Source: Edaphochlamys debaryana (lineage: Eukaryota > Chlorophyta > Chlorophyceae > Chlamydomonadales). From it: a stretch of 64,000 nt of DNA. Shown here piece by piece: positions 10,452-20,550 of the stretch. The stretch's first letter is position 1. The number at the start of each line of letters is the position of its first letter. The DNA lies in contig JAEHOE010000068.1 of the NCBI GenBank assembly GCA_016858145.1, forward strand, positions 578,036 through 642,035. The letters are read 5' to 3'. The position numbers and the translations under genes were made by a program. Under the pieces are notes generated by a model, which worked only from the letters and a program-made list of their open reading frames with translations, was not told where the DNA came from and searched no databases.

Positions 10452-13400
10452 TCAAGGGGCGTCCGGGCCTGCATACTGCACTGATCCGTCCGCCCTGGCC
10501 GCTAGGAAAGGGTGGTCGGTTGGGACCTCATCCCAGCCCCTGTGCGTGAGCCCAACCTCCGCAAAACACTGCAAACGGCCCTCAAACTCGCCTCGTGCTA
10601 CTGCTAAAGCCTGTGCCATCATCAAGGAGTGGTCCTGAGCGTCCCTGTGCGCATACTTGTACCTTCTGGCCCGGTCCATCGCGCATATCGCGGCCAGACA
10701 CACCACGTCCCACACTCGCGCATGAATCCCGGTGCCCTCTGGGGGCACAGCAAGCCACACCTCGTGTCGTTTCACCGCCCTGCCAATACCATGACTGAGG
10801 CGCATACGAACAGCCACAGCGGCTGGACAATACCAGAAATGGTGGAGCCGATCGCCTTGCTCCATGGCCCGCCCACACGGACACCTCGCCACGTTCTCAG
10901 TTCCTAACTGGCTCCGGTGCATGCCAAATCCCGGGAAGCCATCCATCGCCAGCCTCCACAAGGGCTCTTTATTGCCCGGATCCCACTTAATGCCCCACAA
11001 CCTCGGCCAAACCGCTTTCAGACTTGCCACTGCTTCTGCTGATGCCGTGTCTGTGCCGTACGCCTCCTGAATGTAAAGTGCATGCTTCCGTGCTAGCTTA
11101 ACCCGAGCCGGTCCCAATTGCAAGTGCGTGGCCAGGCTAACTGTCATCTTTGCCAAGCTGACGTCCTCCCAGCCTATGCCCCTGGCAATGTTCGCCCAAG
11201 CCTCTTCTTCCCCTGGGGCGGCCGCCTGATCGTCCACCCCCCGTGCTGCTTCGGCCCACCCGGCCGGGAGCCGGCTAATAAGCGCGCCCAGGCGCTGTCC
11301 CATGTCTAGTCCATTGCGGAGTGCTTGCGGGAGTGCTCCCACCTGCGTGCCCAAAATGCTCTGTACTACCCTTTCGGTATATGACCTGTTGATCTGGGCC
11401 CTCGCCCGTGCGAGAGCCCGGCCTATGCTGCCCTCCAGCCCGTGCATCCCTCGGATGCGCTCAAGCTCATCTAGGCAGCGGACTGCCGTGCCTACTGTCC
11501 GCAGTCCCGGAACCGCGAACAGATCTGTGAACTCGCCTTCGAGGCCCCAGCTTGGGGCGTTGTTGTCGATGTTCCCCGCGGGCAGGGCTGGGTTGCCCCA
11601 AAGCGGTGCATTGTAGACCCAGGCTCCGGCTGGCATGGGAGCAATCACTTGGGCCCGGGGCAGCAGCGCTAGCGCGCCTGCCACGCGCACCAGTGCTGGT
11701 GAGGTTGCGCGTTGGACTGTGGCCCCCAAGATGCGGAGACCGATCGACGAGGTCGGGCGCCGCATTGTCAGGAGGCAGAGCGGGTGTGCTGCTGGGTGGG
11801 TTGAGCGGAGCAGGGAGACGAGCGGCGCGGTCCACGGCGGGCGGTAGCGGAGGAGGCCGCAGGCGCCCAGAATGCCACGGACTGCCGCACTCGCGTGCCT
11901 GGCGCCAGTGTGCTCGACGAGGGGGAGCAGGCCAAAGCCGCCAACTGCCGGGGAGAGGTACATGCAGCTCGTGGGTGCTCCTGCGGGCAGTGCGTTGGGG
12001 TTGTCCCTGTATCGAGCAGGCGTCATGTTGCGGTCGGTCAGGGCCGCCACTGTGCCCACTAGGTGCTCTGTCGCCGTACGAGGGGGTAGGCCGTTGTGCT
12101 GGCAGTGGTAGAGGAGGGTGCCCAGGCCGTAGGCGGACAGGCATGAGGCAACGCCGAAGGCTGAGAGGCCCATCCTCGCGATCAGAGTCAGGCGGCTGAG
12201 GAACTTGTCCAGCAGGGGGGGAGGGAGGGGAGTGGCCGCCGTTGGTTGTGTGGAGAACGTGACGCCAAGGGTGCGTGCAGAGGCGGCGAGGTGGAGGCCG
12301 TCAGCCTGCTCCGCAGCCTGGGGTCCGGGGGGGGGATGCTGCTGGAGGGCCGGGGGCGGCGGCGTGCCGATGCGGAGGAGCTCGCACTTTCCCACGTTGA
12401 GGCGTTGGCCTGACGCTGCTGCGAAGGTGTCCATGGCGCTCATCAGGGCGGAGACGAGGGCGGTGGATCGCAGGATCTGTCCGTAGTCATCTGCATACTG
12501 GCTGGCTGTGAGGCGCGTGTTGGCTAGGGCGAACCCCAGTTCAAGTCGCTTGAGGAAGGAGAGCAGGGCTTGTCCGGGGGCCAGGTAGAGAAGGGGGGCC
12601 AGCGGGCAGCCCTGTCGTACCCCAGCTGTAACTGCCTTATAGCTGGAAAGCTGACCGTTGACCAAGGCAGCCGATCTGGTGCCCGTGTAGATCAGTCTGA
12701 CCCATCTAAGAAAGCCATCGCCAACCCCCAGAGCATCCAGGCAGGCGAGGAGGAACGGCCTGTCCACAGTGTCGTACGCTTTGTGGAAGTCAAGGAAGGC
12801 TATGAGGCCCAACTCGCCTGATTTGCGCAAGGACTCAGCGAGCAGCTGCATGAGGAGGATGTTGTCGGAGATGAGGCGAAGGGTGAGGAAGGCGGTCTGC
12901 TCGTTGTCAATGGCCTCCACGAAGGCGGGGAGGAGGCGGCGGGCGAGGACGCGGGCAAGGAGGCGGTAGTCCGTGTCCAGGAGGGCGATTGGGCGGTACA
13001 TGGCGGCGACAGCTGGGTCCCCGCCCTTGTGAAAGCACGAGATCACTGCGTCCAGAAAGCCTGCTGGGGTCGACTCGGTGGTCCCAATGGCGGTGAAGAC
13101 GTCAACGAGGATAGGGGTTAGCTGTGCTGCGTACGCCTTGTAGAGATCCATGGGGATGCCATCTGCGCCGGGGGCAGTTCCGGGCCGGGCGCCGGCAATA
13201 GCTGTGGCTACCTCCTTTGCCAGAACCTCCGCTGCCCCCATCTCGGCTACACGGCTCGGCGGGCAGCAGTTGCCGGCTGCACGTAGGGCGTGTAAGACCT
13301 GTGCGCGGGCTTCTGGGTCGGCAGCTGCGGCTGTGCTGACTCTGCTCCAGAACTCTGCCATCACCTCAGGTAACTCTTCGGGATTGGTTGCCTGGGACCC

Positions 13401-13709
13401 GTCAGGGCGCTGAAGCTGTCGTATGACGCAGCCACCTGAGACGGGGCGGATTAGTCGTGTGATGGCTGGGCAGGGGCGCTCCCCAGTCCGGAGCCAGGCT
13501 TGACGTGCGCGGCGGGCCCATGGTGCTGCGGCGCGGAGGCTGGCGGCGGCGGCAGCTGCGCGCGCGGCGGCGCTGAGGTCGCCCGCTGCTACGGCTGCAA
13601 ATGCTGCGGCTTCTGCTTGGGCAGCCGCCTCTGCTTCTGCAGTTGCCTGCAGGCGGCGCTGGCAGCAGGGCAGGACCGACCGCCGCCGGGAAGTAAAAGG
13701 GCACGCCAA
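10452..13709 (-). CDS. LINE ORF2-like reverse transcriptase (1085 aa, partial)
   Basis: The ORF opens with an Ala-rich linker and a segment like the endonuclease-RT spacer of L1-type elements (GERPCPAITRLI). The reverse transcriptase follows: GTAPGADGIP near residue 180, LDFHKAYDTVD near 301, AGVRQGCPLAP near 350, and the catalytic YADD near 403. The C-terminus has a Cys/His motif (CPCG, then HHFWYCP, near 940), typical of the end of LINE ORF2 proteins. There is no frameshift over 1,085 codons, so it is fairly young or under recent selection. The apurinic endonuclease that should precede the RT is missing. The protein would prime reverse transcription at the nicked target. Confidence 0.9.
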   Translation of the reverse strand: MACPFTSRRRSVLPCCQRRLQATAEAEAAAQAEAAAFAAVAAGDLSAAARAAAAAASLRAAAPWARRARQAWLRTGERPCPAITRLIRPVSGGCVIRQLQRPDGSQATNPEELPEVMAEFWSRVSTAAAADPEARAQVLHALRAAGNCCPPSRVAEMGAAEVLAKEVATAIAGARPGTAPGADGIPMDLYKAYAAQLTPILVDVFTAIGTTESTPAGFLDAVISCFHKGGDPAVAAMYRPIALLDTDYRLLARVLARRLLPAFVEAIDNEQTAFLTLRLISDNILLMQLLAESLRKSGELGLIAFLDFHKAYDTVDRPFLLACLDALGVGDGFLRWVRLIYTGTRSAALVNGQLSSYKAVTAGVRQGCPLAPLLYLAPGQALLSFLKRLELGFALANTRLTASQYADDYGQILRSTALVSALMSAMDTFAAASGQRLNVGKCELLRIGTPPPPALQQHPPPGPQAAEQADGLHLAASARTLGVTFSTQPTAATPLPPPLLDKFLSRLTLIARMGLSAFGVASCLSAYGLGTLLYHCQHNGLPPRTATEHLVGTVAALTDRNMTPARYRDNPNALPAGAPTSCMYLSPAVGGFGLLPLVEHTGARHASAAVRGILGACGLLRYRPPWTAPLVSLLRSTHPAAHPLCLLTMRRPTSSIGLRILGATVQRATSPALVRVAGALALLPRAQVIAPMPAGAWVYNAPLWGNPALPAGNIDNNAPSWGLEGEFTDLFAVPGLRTVGTAVRCLDELERIRGMHGLEGSIGRALARARAQINRSYTERVVQSILGTQVGALPQALRNGLDMGQRLGALISRLPAGWAEAARGVDDQAAAPGEEEAWANIARGIGWEDVSLAKMTVSLATHLQLGPARVKLARKHALYIQEAYGTDTASAEAVASLKAVWPRLWGIKWDPGNKEPLWRLAMDGFPGFGMHRSQLGTENVARCPCGRAMEQGDRLHHFWYCPAAVAVRMRLSHGIGRAVKRHEVWLAVPPEGTGIHARVWDVVCLAAICAMDRARRYKYAHRDAQDHSLMMAQALAVARGEFEGRLQCFAEVGLTHRGWDEVPTDHPFLAARADGSVQYAGPDAP

Positions 13710-15845
13710 GAAGGAGACGAAGGGTCCCCCTGCATGCCTAGCTACCTGCTGCCGTGCATGGACCTGCCCCTCGCTGCCCGATGCTCTCTTGCCTCTACAC
13801 CTTCGCCACCACTACGTGGCGCCTCCGCGCCTGTGACTGGTCCGTCCATCTGCCCTCCTGTTGGCCCAGACAGTTCCGTGGATACACCGTGCTGGTCCCG
13901 GGCTGGTCCTGCGCTGGTCCATCAACGCCATTTGCCTTGCTCGGCCGTGCCCTGCACTGCTCCCCAGTTGGAGATACTGGAGAGCCTACAGCGGCAGTTG
14001 GTGCGTGGGCAGGCGAGCCCCTCCTTACTTGCCCCGGCCCGGAAGGGCCCGGCAACGAACGCTTGGCAGATAGAGCGAAGCACGCGTGGAGCCCCCCTCC
14101 CGGCCCCCCTCCCGGCCCCCCCAAGCAAGCACAGAACGCCGGCCATGGCTCCAACCCGACCTGGGCGGGGTCCTGGGGTTATTATAGACAACGGGGTCCT
14201 GGGGTCCTGCCTGGGCAGCCCGCCCCCGGGGGGAGGGCGGCTGAGCGGAATGGCCCTGCAATGCGCAAGGTCGATCCGCCAGCCTCATCGGCGCCTGCTG
14301 TCAGTCAGGTGGGGGGGCGCCCTGGTGACTGTACCGGGGGTACCCGGGACTGCACCTGGGCCCCTGGTCTGCCTGCCTGACGGGACCAGTAGGGGGACCA
14401 GCTCGGGCAGCTCGGGAGCAGTCTCGGGATACTCGGGACCAGTAGTCTTGGGCGGGACCAGTTCGGGACGAGCCTGAGGAGCAGCAATTGGCTTCATCCT
14501 GCCTGCGTCCTTAGCTCCTGCACATGTCGTCCAACTAAGTCGTGACAAGTCGGAAGGATGTTTGTCGGGATGCTCCGTCCAGGTCGCGGCTCGTCCAATA
14601 CTCCACACGTGTCCGTCGTATCGTCGTACTTCTGTCTGTCGTGGGTGCAGAACCGCATCAGGACCTGACAATCGGAAATGTCGATAGTTAGTTGGTAGTT
14701 CGGAGTCCGCGGAGTGCAGCGTCAAAATGGACTGGCGGGAAGCAGGCAGCGCCCCGGACCTCCCCCTCGAGTGCTTCCACCCCGGGGCCCCGGCCCGCCC
14801 CCGGCCGCCCCCGCCCCGTCCCCGCCCGGCCCCGGCCTGCCCCCGGCCCGCCCCCGGCCCGGCCCCGGCCCACGCAATGCCGTACGTGCTGTAACATCGA
14901 GGCTCTCCGCCAAGTTCATTGCGTCGTAACCCCTCACGCCTCACCACAGCATCAAGCATAGCGCGAGCGCAAGCATCGACCCGCGTCGCCTCGTCCACCC
15001 GGCGCAGTTATCCTCCACCGGCTGCCTCCTTCCAGTGCCACTACTGAGGAGCCAAGTGGGACGGCCTCGCTTGCGTGGTTGTGGGCGCAGGCTGTGCGGT
15101 TCTTTCATTCCGTCGGCTGCTGGAATACGGGTTAGATAGATGCACGCAGAGGAAATGCACGGCCGCATTGGGGACCACAGATGGGCGCCTCGCTCGGAAC
15201 CTGTGCGAGTCATGCCCCCTCATACCATGATTTTGCTAAAGATCGTTGTGGCTTCACTCGGGTTGCCGGGTAGGGGGCAGACCCGGATGGCTGCATTTAC
15301 CGCCCCCCGTGCCCCGTCCCTTCCCCCTGTCCCCCCCCCCCACTTGAGTCTCCGCGTGTCGCCTTCCACGTAAGGGGCGGGGGGCCCTGAGGCCTTCCTG
15401 AGAGAGCAATGCCTCATTGTGTTACAGTTGGAAACCTTGCCAAACACGCTGAGTCGGCCAAGCGTATGCATGCGTCAAACAGTTTGGGTTGCTGAAACCC
15501 CGTGGGGCCCACGCAAGAGCATGTGTGATGCCTCTCGCGCTCTCTTCTCGTGCGTCCCCCACGCACAGCAATGAGTAAATTTGTGAAAGCTGGTGTCTCT
15601 TTACCCGGCTGTACACCGTAACCGCATGGGCCCCAATCTCGAGATCTTGCTCATGCATAAATCCGGCTGTCGTGAAAGCCGCTCTGTTTGCAACGAAACA
15701 TCGAGACACAAACTCATCCCAGTACCCACCGGTCATGGCTAGTGATACACATACGATAGGCACATGTATAGGTATAATAGGTAAACGTACAAACACAGTC
15801 ACGTAAACCAATGCTAACTTTGATCATACAGCCACAGCTTTGGTG
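13710..15845. other. Intergenic sequence between two retroelements
   Basis: I see no supported gene. The stretch holds GC-rich simple sequence: a GGGACCAGT/TCGGGA minisatellite around 14385-14475 and a CCCCGGCCCG-rich tract around 14780-14875. Neither a LINE endonuclease nor a gypsy integrase could be read on the minus strand, so both neighbouring elements end or degrade here. Confidence 0.5.
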
Positions 15846-18491
15846 TCACGACCCAGCGCTGACACGGCTTGCCGCTGCGGGCTGCCGATAAAATCTCGTG
15901 GGCGGAACTGAGGCCCAGACCAGGGGTCCACGTTGAGCCGTTGGCAGCATCCGTACCCCCCCCCCCAGCGTGGAGGCCGGGTCCGGGGACTTGCGAGGGG
16001 CCAGGCGGGCCATGTGATGCGGGGTAATGTAGGCGCGTTGCAGCGCCTGGGTAAGCGCCAGGATGTGCTGCGAGCCTGGCAGCGACTGGGCGGCTTGAAG
16101 CAGCGCCGGAGTGCTGCCAGGCGGCACTGAGGCCGGTGCCAGCCCCAGGACGGAGCAAACCTCTTCCGTCGAGAGGGAAGTGGGGGCCTCATCGGGCTGC
16201 GGGGGCAGCTGCACGTCGGCTAGCGAGCCGGACGGCAGGGCGACGCAGGGCTTGCCGGGCACATCGCAGGGGTAGAGCGGGGGCTCGTTGGGGCGTTCGG
16301 AGACCGGCAACACTCGTGACGGGAGCGCCTGTGCGGCCGGGAGCGCGCGCGTGAGCCAGCCCTCGGCCGAGAGCAGCTTGGACAGGTGCTTGGCGTCAGC
16401 GAGGTTGGTCCAGAACGTCGTCACGCGGTGTTGAGCGGAGCCCAACTGTGCCAGGTCGATTGTGGTGCCGGCGCCGAAGCGACCGTCATCAGCAGGCCCA
16501 GCAGAGGACTCCAGCAGGTAGGCAGGCAGCAGGCGGGGCTGCAGCTGCTGCAGGAGGCCGATCAGCCGTAGCAGCTCGGTCGCCGGGGGCTCCTCGAGCA
16601 CACCAAACTTGCCCAGCACGCACCACTGCTGGCCTTGCGTGGCCCCGGCGACGCGCAAGCCCTCTAGGGAGAGGGTTTGCTCACCGAGGCCCGCCCAGGG
16701 CTTGTCAACGGCTGAGGCCGTCAACTGCGCAGGATGCTCGCTGCGGAGCCAACTCAGGCGGCGTTGCAGCAGGGGGATTTGGGCCGGTTGCATGCCCAGC
16801 GCGATGTAGCGGCGGACCCGCCAGCCCATGCGCAGGCACGCCTCCAGGCCGGTTGCAGTGGCGTTGGAGTGTTCAACAACCACCAGGCCGTCCGTGAACG
16901 CCAACTCCAGGAAGTGGTGGGACAGCAGGCTGGTGTCAACGGAGACGGCGGGGCTGTCAGGATCGGCAGAGGCCGTCCGACGGGCACGCGGGGGCTCACA
17001 GATCAGGGCCTTGAGGGCCGGGCGAGCGTCACGCACCATTGTGTTGACCAGGCGGTTGAGCTCGCGCGTGGCCTCTTGGGCCGCCGTGAGGTTGGAGTCA
17101 GGGGGCAGAGCGCGCGGGTCGGAGATCAGCCCGTTGCTCCCGGACATCAGCTCGTCCTGGGTAGGCAGCAGGCCGCCGGACGTGGTCAGGACGGCTTGCA
17201 GTCGCTCGTACTGCTCCCGGGAGGCGAGCACGGCAGCGTGGCGGCCGGAGACGATGCAGTTGACGCTGGCCATCAAGGGTTGAGACCCTGGGCATGGCAC
17301 CACCTTCGGGACGCGGGGCGGCGGGTCAGAGGCCTCGTCCAGCCGGGCGCCGGTGCCATCGAAGTCATCAGCGGCGGGAAAGCGACTCAGCACGTCGGCG
17401 TTGCGGTGCAGAGCGCCGGGACGGTGAGCGACATCAAAATCATATTCTTGCATAATAAGCGCCCAGCACGCGTACTGGCCGGTCAGGGATTGGTTCTCCA
17501 TAAGCCACATCAGGGGCGAGTGGTCGGTGACCAAGCAGAAGTGAACGCCGTGCAGATAGGGCCGCAGGATCTTCATGCCCCAGCAGGCAGCCATCATCTC
17601 GCCCTTGTACGACGTGTAGTTGCGTTCGTGCACGTTGAGGGAGCGGGAGGCGCAGGCGACCATGTACTCGTTGCCGTCATCGTCCAGCTGCCCCAGAACG
17701 GCACTTATGCCCTGGGCCGAGAAGTCGGTGTGCAGCAGGAAGTCACGGCAAGGGTCGGCGTTGCGCAGGACGAGCCCGGGCTTGGAGAACTCGGCCTTGA
17801 GCCGGTCCAGGGCGTTCTGGTGTTGCGGCTGCCAAGTGCTGGGGCCCCAGACGACCCCTTTTCGAGTGAGCTCGAGAAGGGGGGCCGTGAGCACTGAGTA
17901 GTTTGGTAGATAGCAGCGGTAATAATTGTACAGACCCAACAGGCTCAGCAGTTCGGTCGCATTCGTTGGGGGCTGGACGGCGCGGATGGCGGCCAGCTTG
18001 GCCTCCACCGGCTGGAGGCCAGCCGGCCCCACCATGTGGCCCAGGAACTCAATGGAGTCGCCAGCAATCACGGTCTTCTCTGGATGGAGCTTGATGCCAA
18101 TGTCCTTCAGCATCACGTAGACCTTGCGCAGGTGGTCTAGGTGCTCCACAGCAGTTGCTGAATGCGTGAGCAGGTCGTCCACAAAACATACGCAGCAGCT
18201 TGTGAGATTGTGCTTACGTATGGCTTCATCCATGGCTCGCTGGTACTGGGCTGTGGCGTTGCGAGCGCCGTAGAACAACCGAGTATACTTCCACAGGGAG
18301 CCAGCCCACCAGAAGGAGGACTTGTCCTGGTCGTCGGGGTGGATGGGGATCTGGTTGAAGGCGGCGCGGCAGTCACACTTAGTCAGCCAGGCATGGCCCC
18401 CAACCTGACGGAACAGCTCCTCCGGCATCTGCGGCCGGTAAGCGTCTGGGACGGTGGCGCTGTTGATGGGGCGCGCATCGACACAGTAACG
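15846..18491 (-). CDS. Gypsy RT-RNase H with C-terminal DNMT3-like segment
   Basis: This frame opens just after the in-frame TAA at 18492 and has its first Met at 18428, numbered 1 here. RT motifs: LTKCDCRAAFNQIPI near 15, catalytic FVDD near 82, and FLGHMVGPAGL near 125, the gypsy-type thumb. RNase H follows: LHTDFSAQGISAVLG near 231, VTDHSPLMWL near 300, and HRPGALHRNADVLSRF. From about 510 there is a segment with the order of DNMT3-type methyltransferases: SNATATGLEA like motif I FDGIATG, then VRRYIALGM. It continues with LLESSAG at the ENV position and an AQHRVTTFWTNL block like the family's AHRARYFWGNL. The catalytic Pro-Cys is not visible, so it is probably inactive. No integrase follows. 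Confidence 0.85.
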   Translation of the reverse strand, partial: RYCVDARPINSATVPDAYRPQMPEELFRQVGGHAWLTKCDCRAAFNQIPIHPDDQDKSSFWWAGSLWKYTRLFYGARNATAQYQRAMDEAIRKHNLTSCCVCFVDDLLTHSATAVEHLDHLRKVYVMLKDIGIKLHPEKTVIAGDSIEFLGHMVGPAGLQPVEAKLAAIRAVQPPTNATELLSLLGLYNYYRCYLPNYSVLTAPLLELTRKGVVWGPSTWQPQHQNALDRLKAEFSKPGLVLRNADPCRDFLLHTDFSAQGISAVLGQLDDDGNEYMVACASRSLNVHERNYTSYKGEMMAACWGMKILRPYLHGVHFCLVTDHSPLMWLMENQSLTGQYACWALIMQEYDFDVAHRPGALHRNADVLSRFPAADDFDGTGARLDEASDPPPRVPKVVPCPGSQPLMASVNCIVSGRHAAVLASREQYERLQAVLTTSGGLLPTQDELMSGSNGLISDPRALPPDSNLTAAQEATRELNRLVNTMVRDARPALKALICEPPRARRTASADPDSPAVSVDTSLLSHHFLELAFTDGLVVVEHSNATATGLEACLRMGWRVRRYIALGMQPAQIPLLQRRLSWLRSEHPAQLTASAVDKPWAGLGEQTLSLEGLRVAGATQGQQWCVLGKFGVLEEPPATELLRLIGLLQQLQPRLLPAYLLESSAGPADDGRFGAGTTIDLAQLGSAQHRVTTFWTNLADAKHLSKLLSAEGWLTRALPAAQALPSRVLPVSERPNEPPLYPCDVPGKPCVALPSGSLADVQLPPQPDEAPTSLSTEEVCSVLGLAPASVPPGSTPALLQAAQSLPGSQHILALTQALQRAYITPHHMARLAPRKSPDPASTLGGGVRMLPTAQRGPLVWASVPPTRFYRQPAAASRVSAGS

Positions 18492-20065
18492 TTAATCTGT
18501 GAAGGAGCCGTCCAGGGCCTTCTTGGCGGGCATGGTGCTGTTGAGGGCATACTTGGTGCTCTGAGAGGGCACGATGATGCCGGCCTCGGCCATCTTGGAG
18601 CACTTCTCCATCTGGATTTGCAGCTCAGCGACGGAGTGACGGCAGGGCGCTTGGAAGATGGGGCGGTCGTGCGTCAAAGGGATGCGGGCGGCGGGGCCGG
18701 TATAGCATCCCAAGTCCTTAAGGCTGCGGGCGAAGCACTTGTCGTTCTCCGCAAACAGTTCCCCCATCTCCGCACGCAAGGCGGGCGAGAAGTCGGGGCG
18801 CTCACACCAGGTGTAGCCGTACTTGGGGTCTTTGGCAAAGCGGGCGTCCTTGACGACATGCCGCACGCCGTCAGGAGAGGTGCTGCCGGCGCCGGAGGCG
18901 ACAGGGGTGGTCTCCGGAGGCTTGCCGGGGCCCGGCCGGGCCTGGCTGGGCCTGGCGTGCGGCTGGGGCCCGCCGGGGCCCGGCAGGGCCTGGCCGCATG
19001 CAGGGGTGAGCTGAGGCCCACCCGGGCCCGGCGGGGCCTGGCTGGGCCCAGGGCTCGGGCGTGGCCCGCACCGCCCATGGCCTTGGCAGGGGAGATGTTG
19101 GGCGCCAGCCGCAGAGGCAGCTGGGGCGGCTCGCAGGCGGCCGTGCCGACGGACAGGCCGTGGTTGGGAGAGAGGCAGGCTGGTGGCTGCACGCGCAGGT
19201 GCCCCCCCTTGTTGGCGGCCGGGACGAAGGTGGGCATGCCGCCGGCAAGCACCAGCCATTGCACGAGCAGGGAGCAGGCGTGCGGCGCACTCACGCGGCC
19301 CAGGGAGGCTGGGCGTGAGCTGCCAACTGGTGCCTTGGGCGGCTGCTTGGGCTTGGGGCGCTTGGGCTTGGGAAGCCCGGCGGTGTGGGCCCAGCGCTCG
19401 GCGCGCGCGCGGAGCTTGGCGCGCTTCTCCGCGTGGGCCTTGAGTCCCGCGAGCACGGCGCGGGCCTCGCGCTCGCGCTGCTGTGCCGCCCGGACGCGCT
19501 GGGAGGCCTTGCGGTAGGTGCGATGCTGCCAGCGGGCGTGCTGCAGCATGGCGAGTCGGTGCGCTTTGCGGGCATCCACCAGCTCCCACTCCGCCATCCT
19601 CAAGTCCATGGCAGCGTCCTCTGAGGGGTCCGGGGGCGGCTGGTCGTCCCAGATCTCCGAGGGAGGCCCGGGGGCGAAGGTGTTGTCGCAGCAGCCGGAG
19701 CCGGGCTCGCTGGCGGTGCTGGGAGCTGCCGCCGCCGCCACCGGGGCGCCGGCCTCAGCAGCTGAGGCTGCTGAGGCGGCACCCTCCGTGGGCGGGGACA
19801 GCTCGCCGTTGGAGAGCTTCTCCTGCACGACTTGGCACATCAGCGCCTCCTCCTCTGGGGTTTTGATGGGTCTGGAAGGCGGGCAAGCGCTGCTGGCGTC
19901 ACCCCCCCCCTGCCTGCACTCCACCCCGCTGCCATCGGTGGCGCGTTTGGCGGGAGCGGTGGCGTTGGCGGCGTAGCTGGAGCGCGGCGGCGGGCGCCAG
20001 ATGTCGCCGTTCCAGAGGAAGCCGCCGGGCTCATCGGCAGAGGCCGAGGGCGGGAGCGGTCGCGG
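18492..20065 (-). pseudogene. Gypsy linker and RT N-terminal fragment (frameshift, premature stop)
   Basis: One frame (19924-18674) encodes a charged, helix-prone linker (AQQREREARAVLAGLKAHAE). A second frame ending at 18492 carries the sequence that precedes RT in gypsy elements: LKDLGCYTGPAARIPLTHDR, then the MEAGI/VPSQST-type block. The two frames must join within 18.9-19.05 kb, where short GGGCCCGG/GGGCCTGGC repeats occur and may have slipped. A TAA at 18492-18494 then interrupts the RT just before RYCVDARPIN. The following frame is in register, so a single stop separates the pieces. Confidence 0.75.
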
Positions 20066-20550
20066 CTACGCCATGTACCGTTCATCCAGTGTGGAGAGCA
20101 GGTCAGGTGCCAGCATCAGCAGCGCTGGGCTGCGCGTGAAGGCCGTGGCGACGGTGCGCTTCCACTGCAGGGCCTCACCGTACCGGAAGCAGAGCAGGGA
20201 GCCCACGGGTGTGAGGTTGAGGCTGACCGTCATCACCTGCCCCAGCGAGGCCCCCAGGATGAGGTCAAGCTCGTGGGGCAGGTCAACCACGTAGATCTCG
20301 CAGTTGGTCCAGCAGACCCGCCCGCGCTTGTCCACCATCACCAGGCTGGAGCGGTAGACCCGGTGCGTGGCCGTGACGAAGAGTGGCCCTCGGTTGTCAC
20401 TGCCCACGCGCAGCTGCAGGGGCGCGTCCAGGCGGCACTGCGGGAGGTTGGCGGCGAAGCGCCTGTCGATGAGGGACGGCACACCCGCAGTCGAAGGCCA
20501 CACGGCGGGGGCGGTCTTCGTTTGGGCGGTCGCCGTGCCGGACGAGCACG
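20066..20550 (-). pseudogene. Second aspartic-protease-like segment of the gypsy polyprotein
   Basis: After the gag ORF leaves frame near 20480, the next frame reads SLIDRRFAANLPQC, followed by YVVDLPHELDLILGASLG and a stop at 20066. The latter matches the conserved LPHELDLILG pattern that closes retropepsin-like domains of gypsy elements. The catalytic position lies at the frameshift and reads FDCGC rather than DSGA/DTGA. It is therefore either a degenerated protease or a repurposed fold. It may once have been joined to the gag ORF by a frameshift. Confidence 0.65.

Larger units (their letters stand above)
9939..13709 (-). mobile_element. 5'-truncated non-LTR (LINE) retrotransposon
   Basis: The element comprises the reverse-transcriptase ORF (13709-10452) and a 3' UTR of about 510 bp running to 9939. 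The UTR holds three hairpin repeats (10242-10274, 10351-10383, 10402-10434) and a terminal 257 bp that recurs at 30900-31156. No apurinic-type endonuclease is encoded upstream of the RT, so the copy looks 5'-truncated near 13.7 kb. The 3' boundary is inferred from where the two 257-bp copies diverge; no target-site duplication was found. Confidence 0.75.

Noticed and set aside
16734..17897. 387-codon plus-strand ORF
   Set aside because: It is antisense to gypsy RNase H and the methyltransferase-like segment, whose motifs clearly define the coding strand.
15846..18491. DIRS/PAT-type element carrying an adenine methyltransferase
   Set aside because: The RT and RNase H have gypsy-type motifs (FLGHMVG, HRPGALHRNADVLSRF), and the methyltransferase-like motifs fit the cytosine DNMT3 order rather than the Dam type. 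No tyrosine recombinase was seen.
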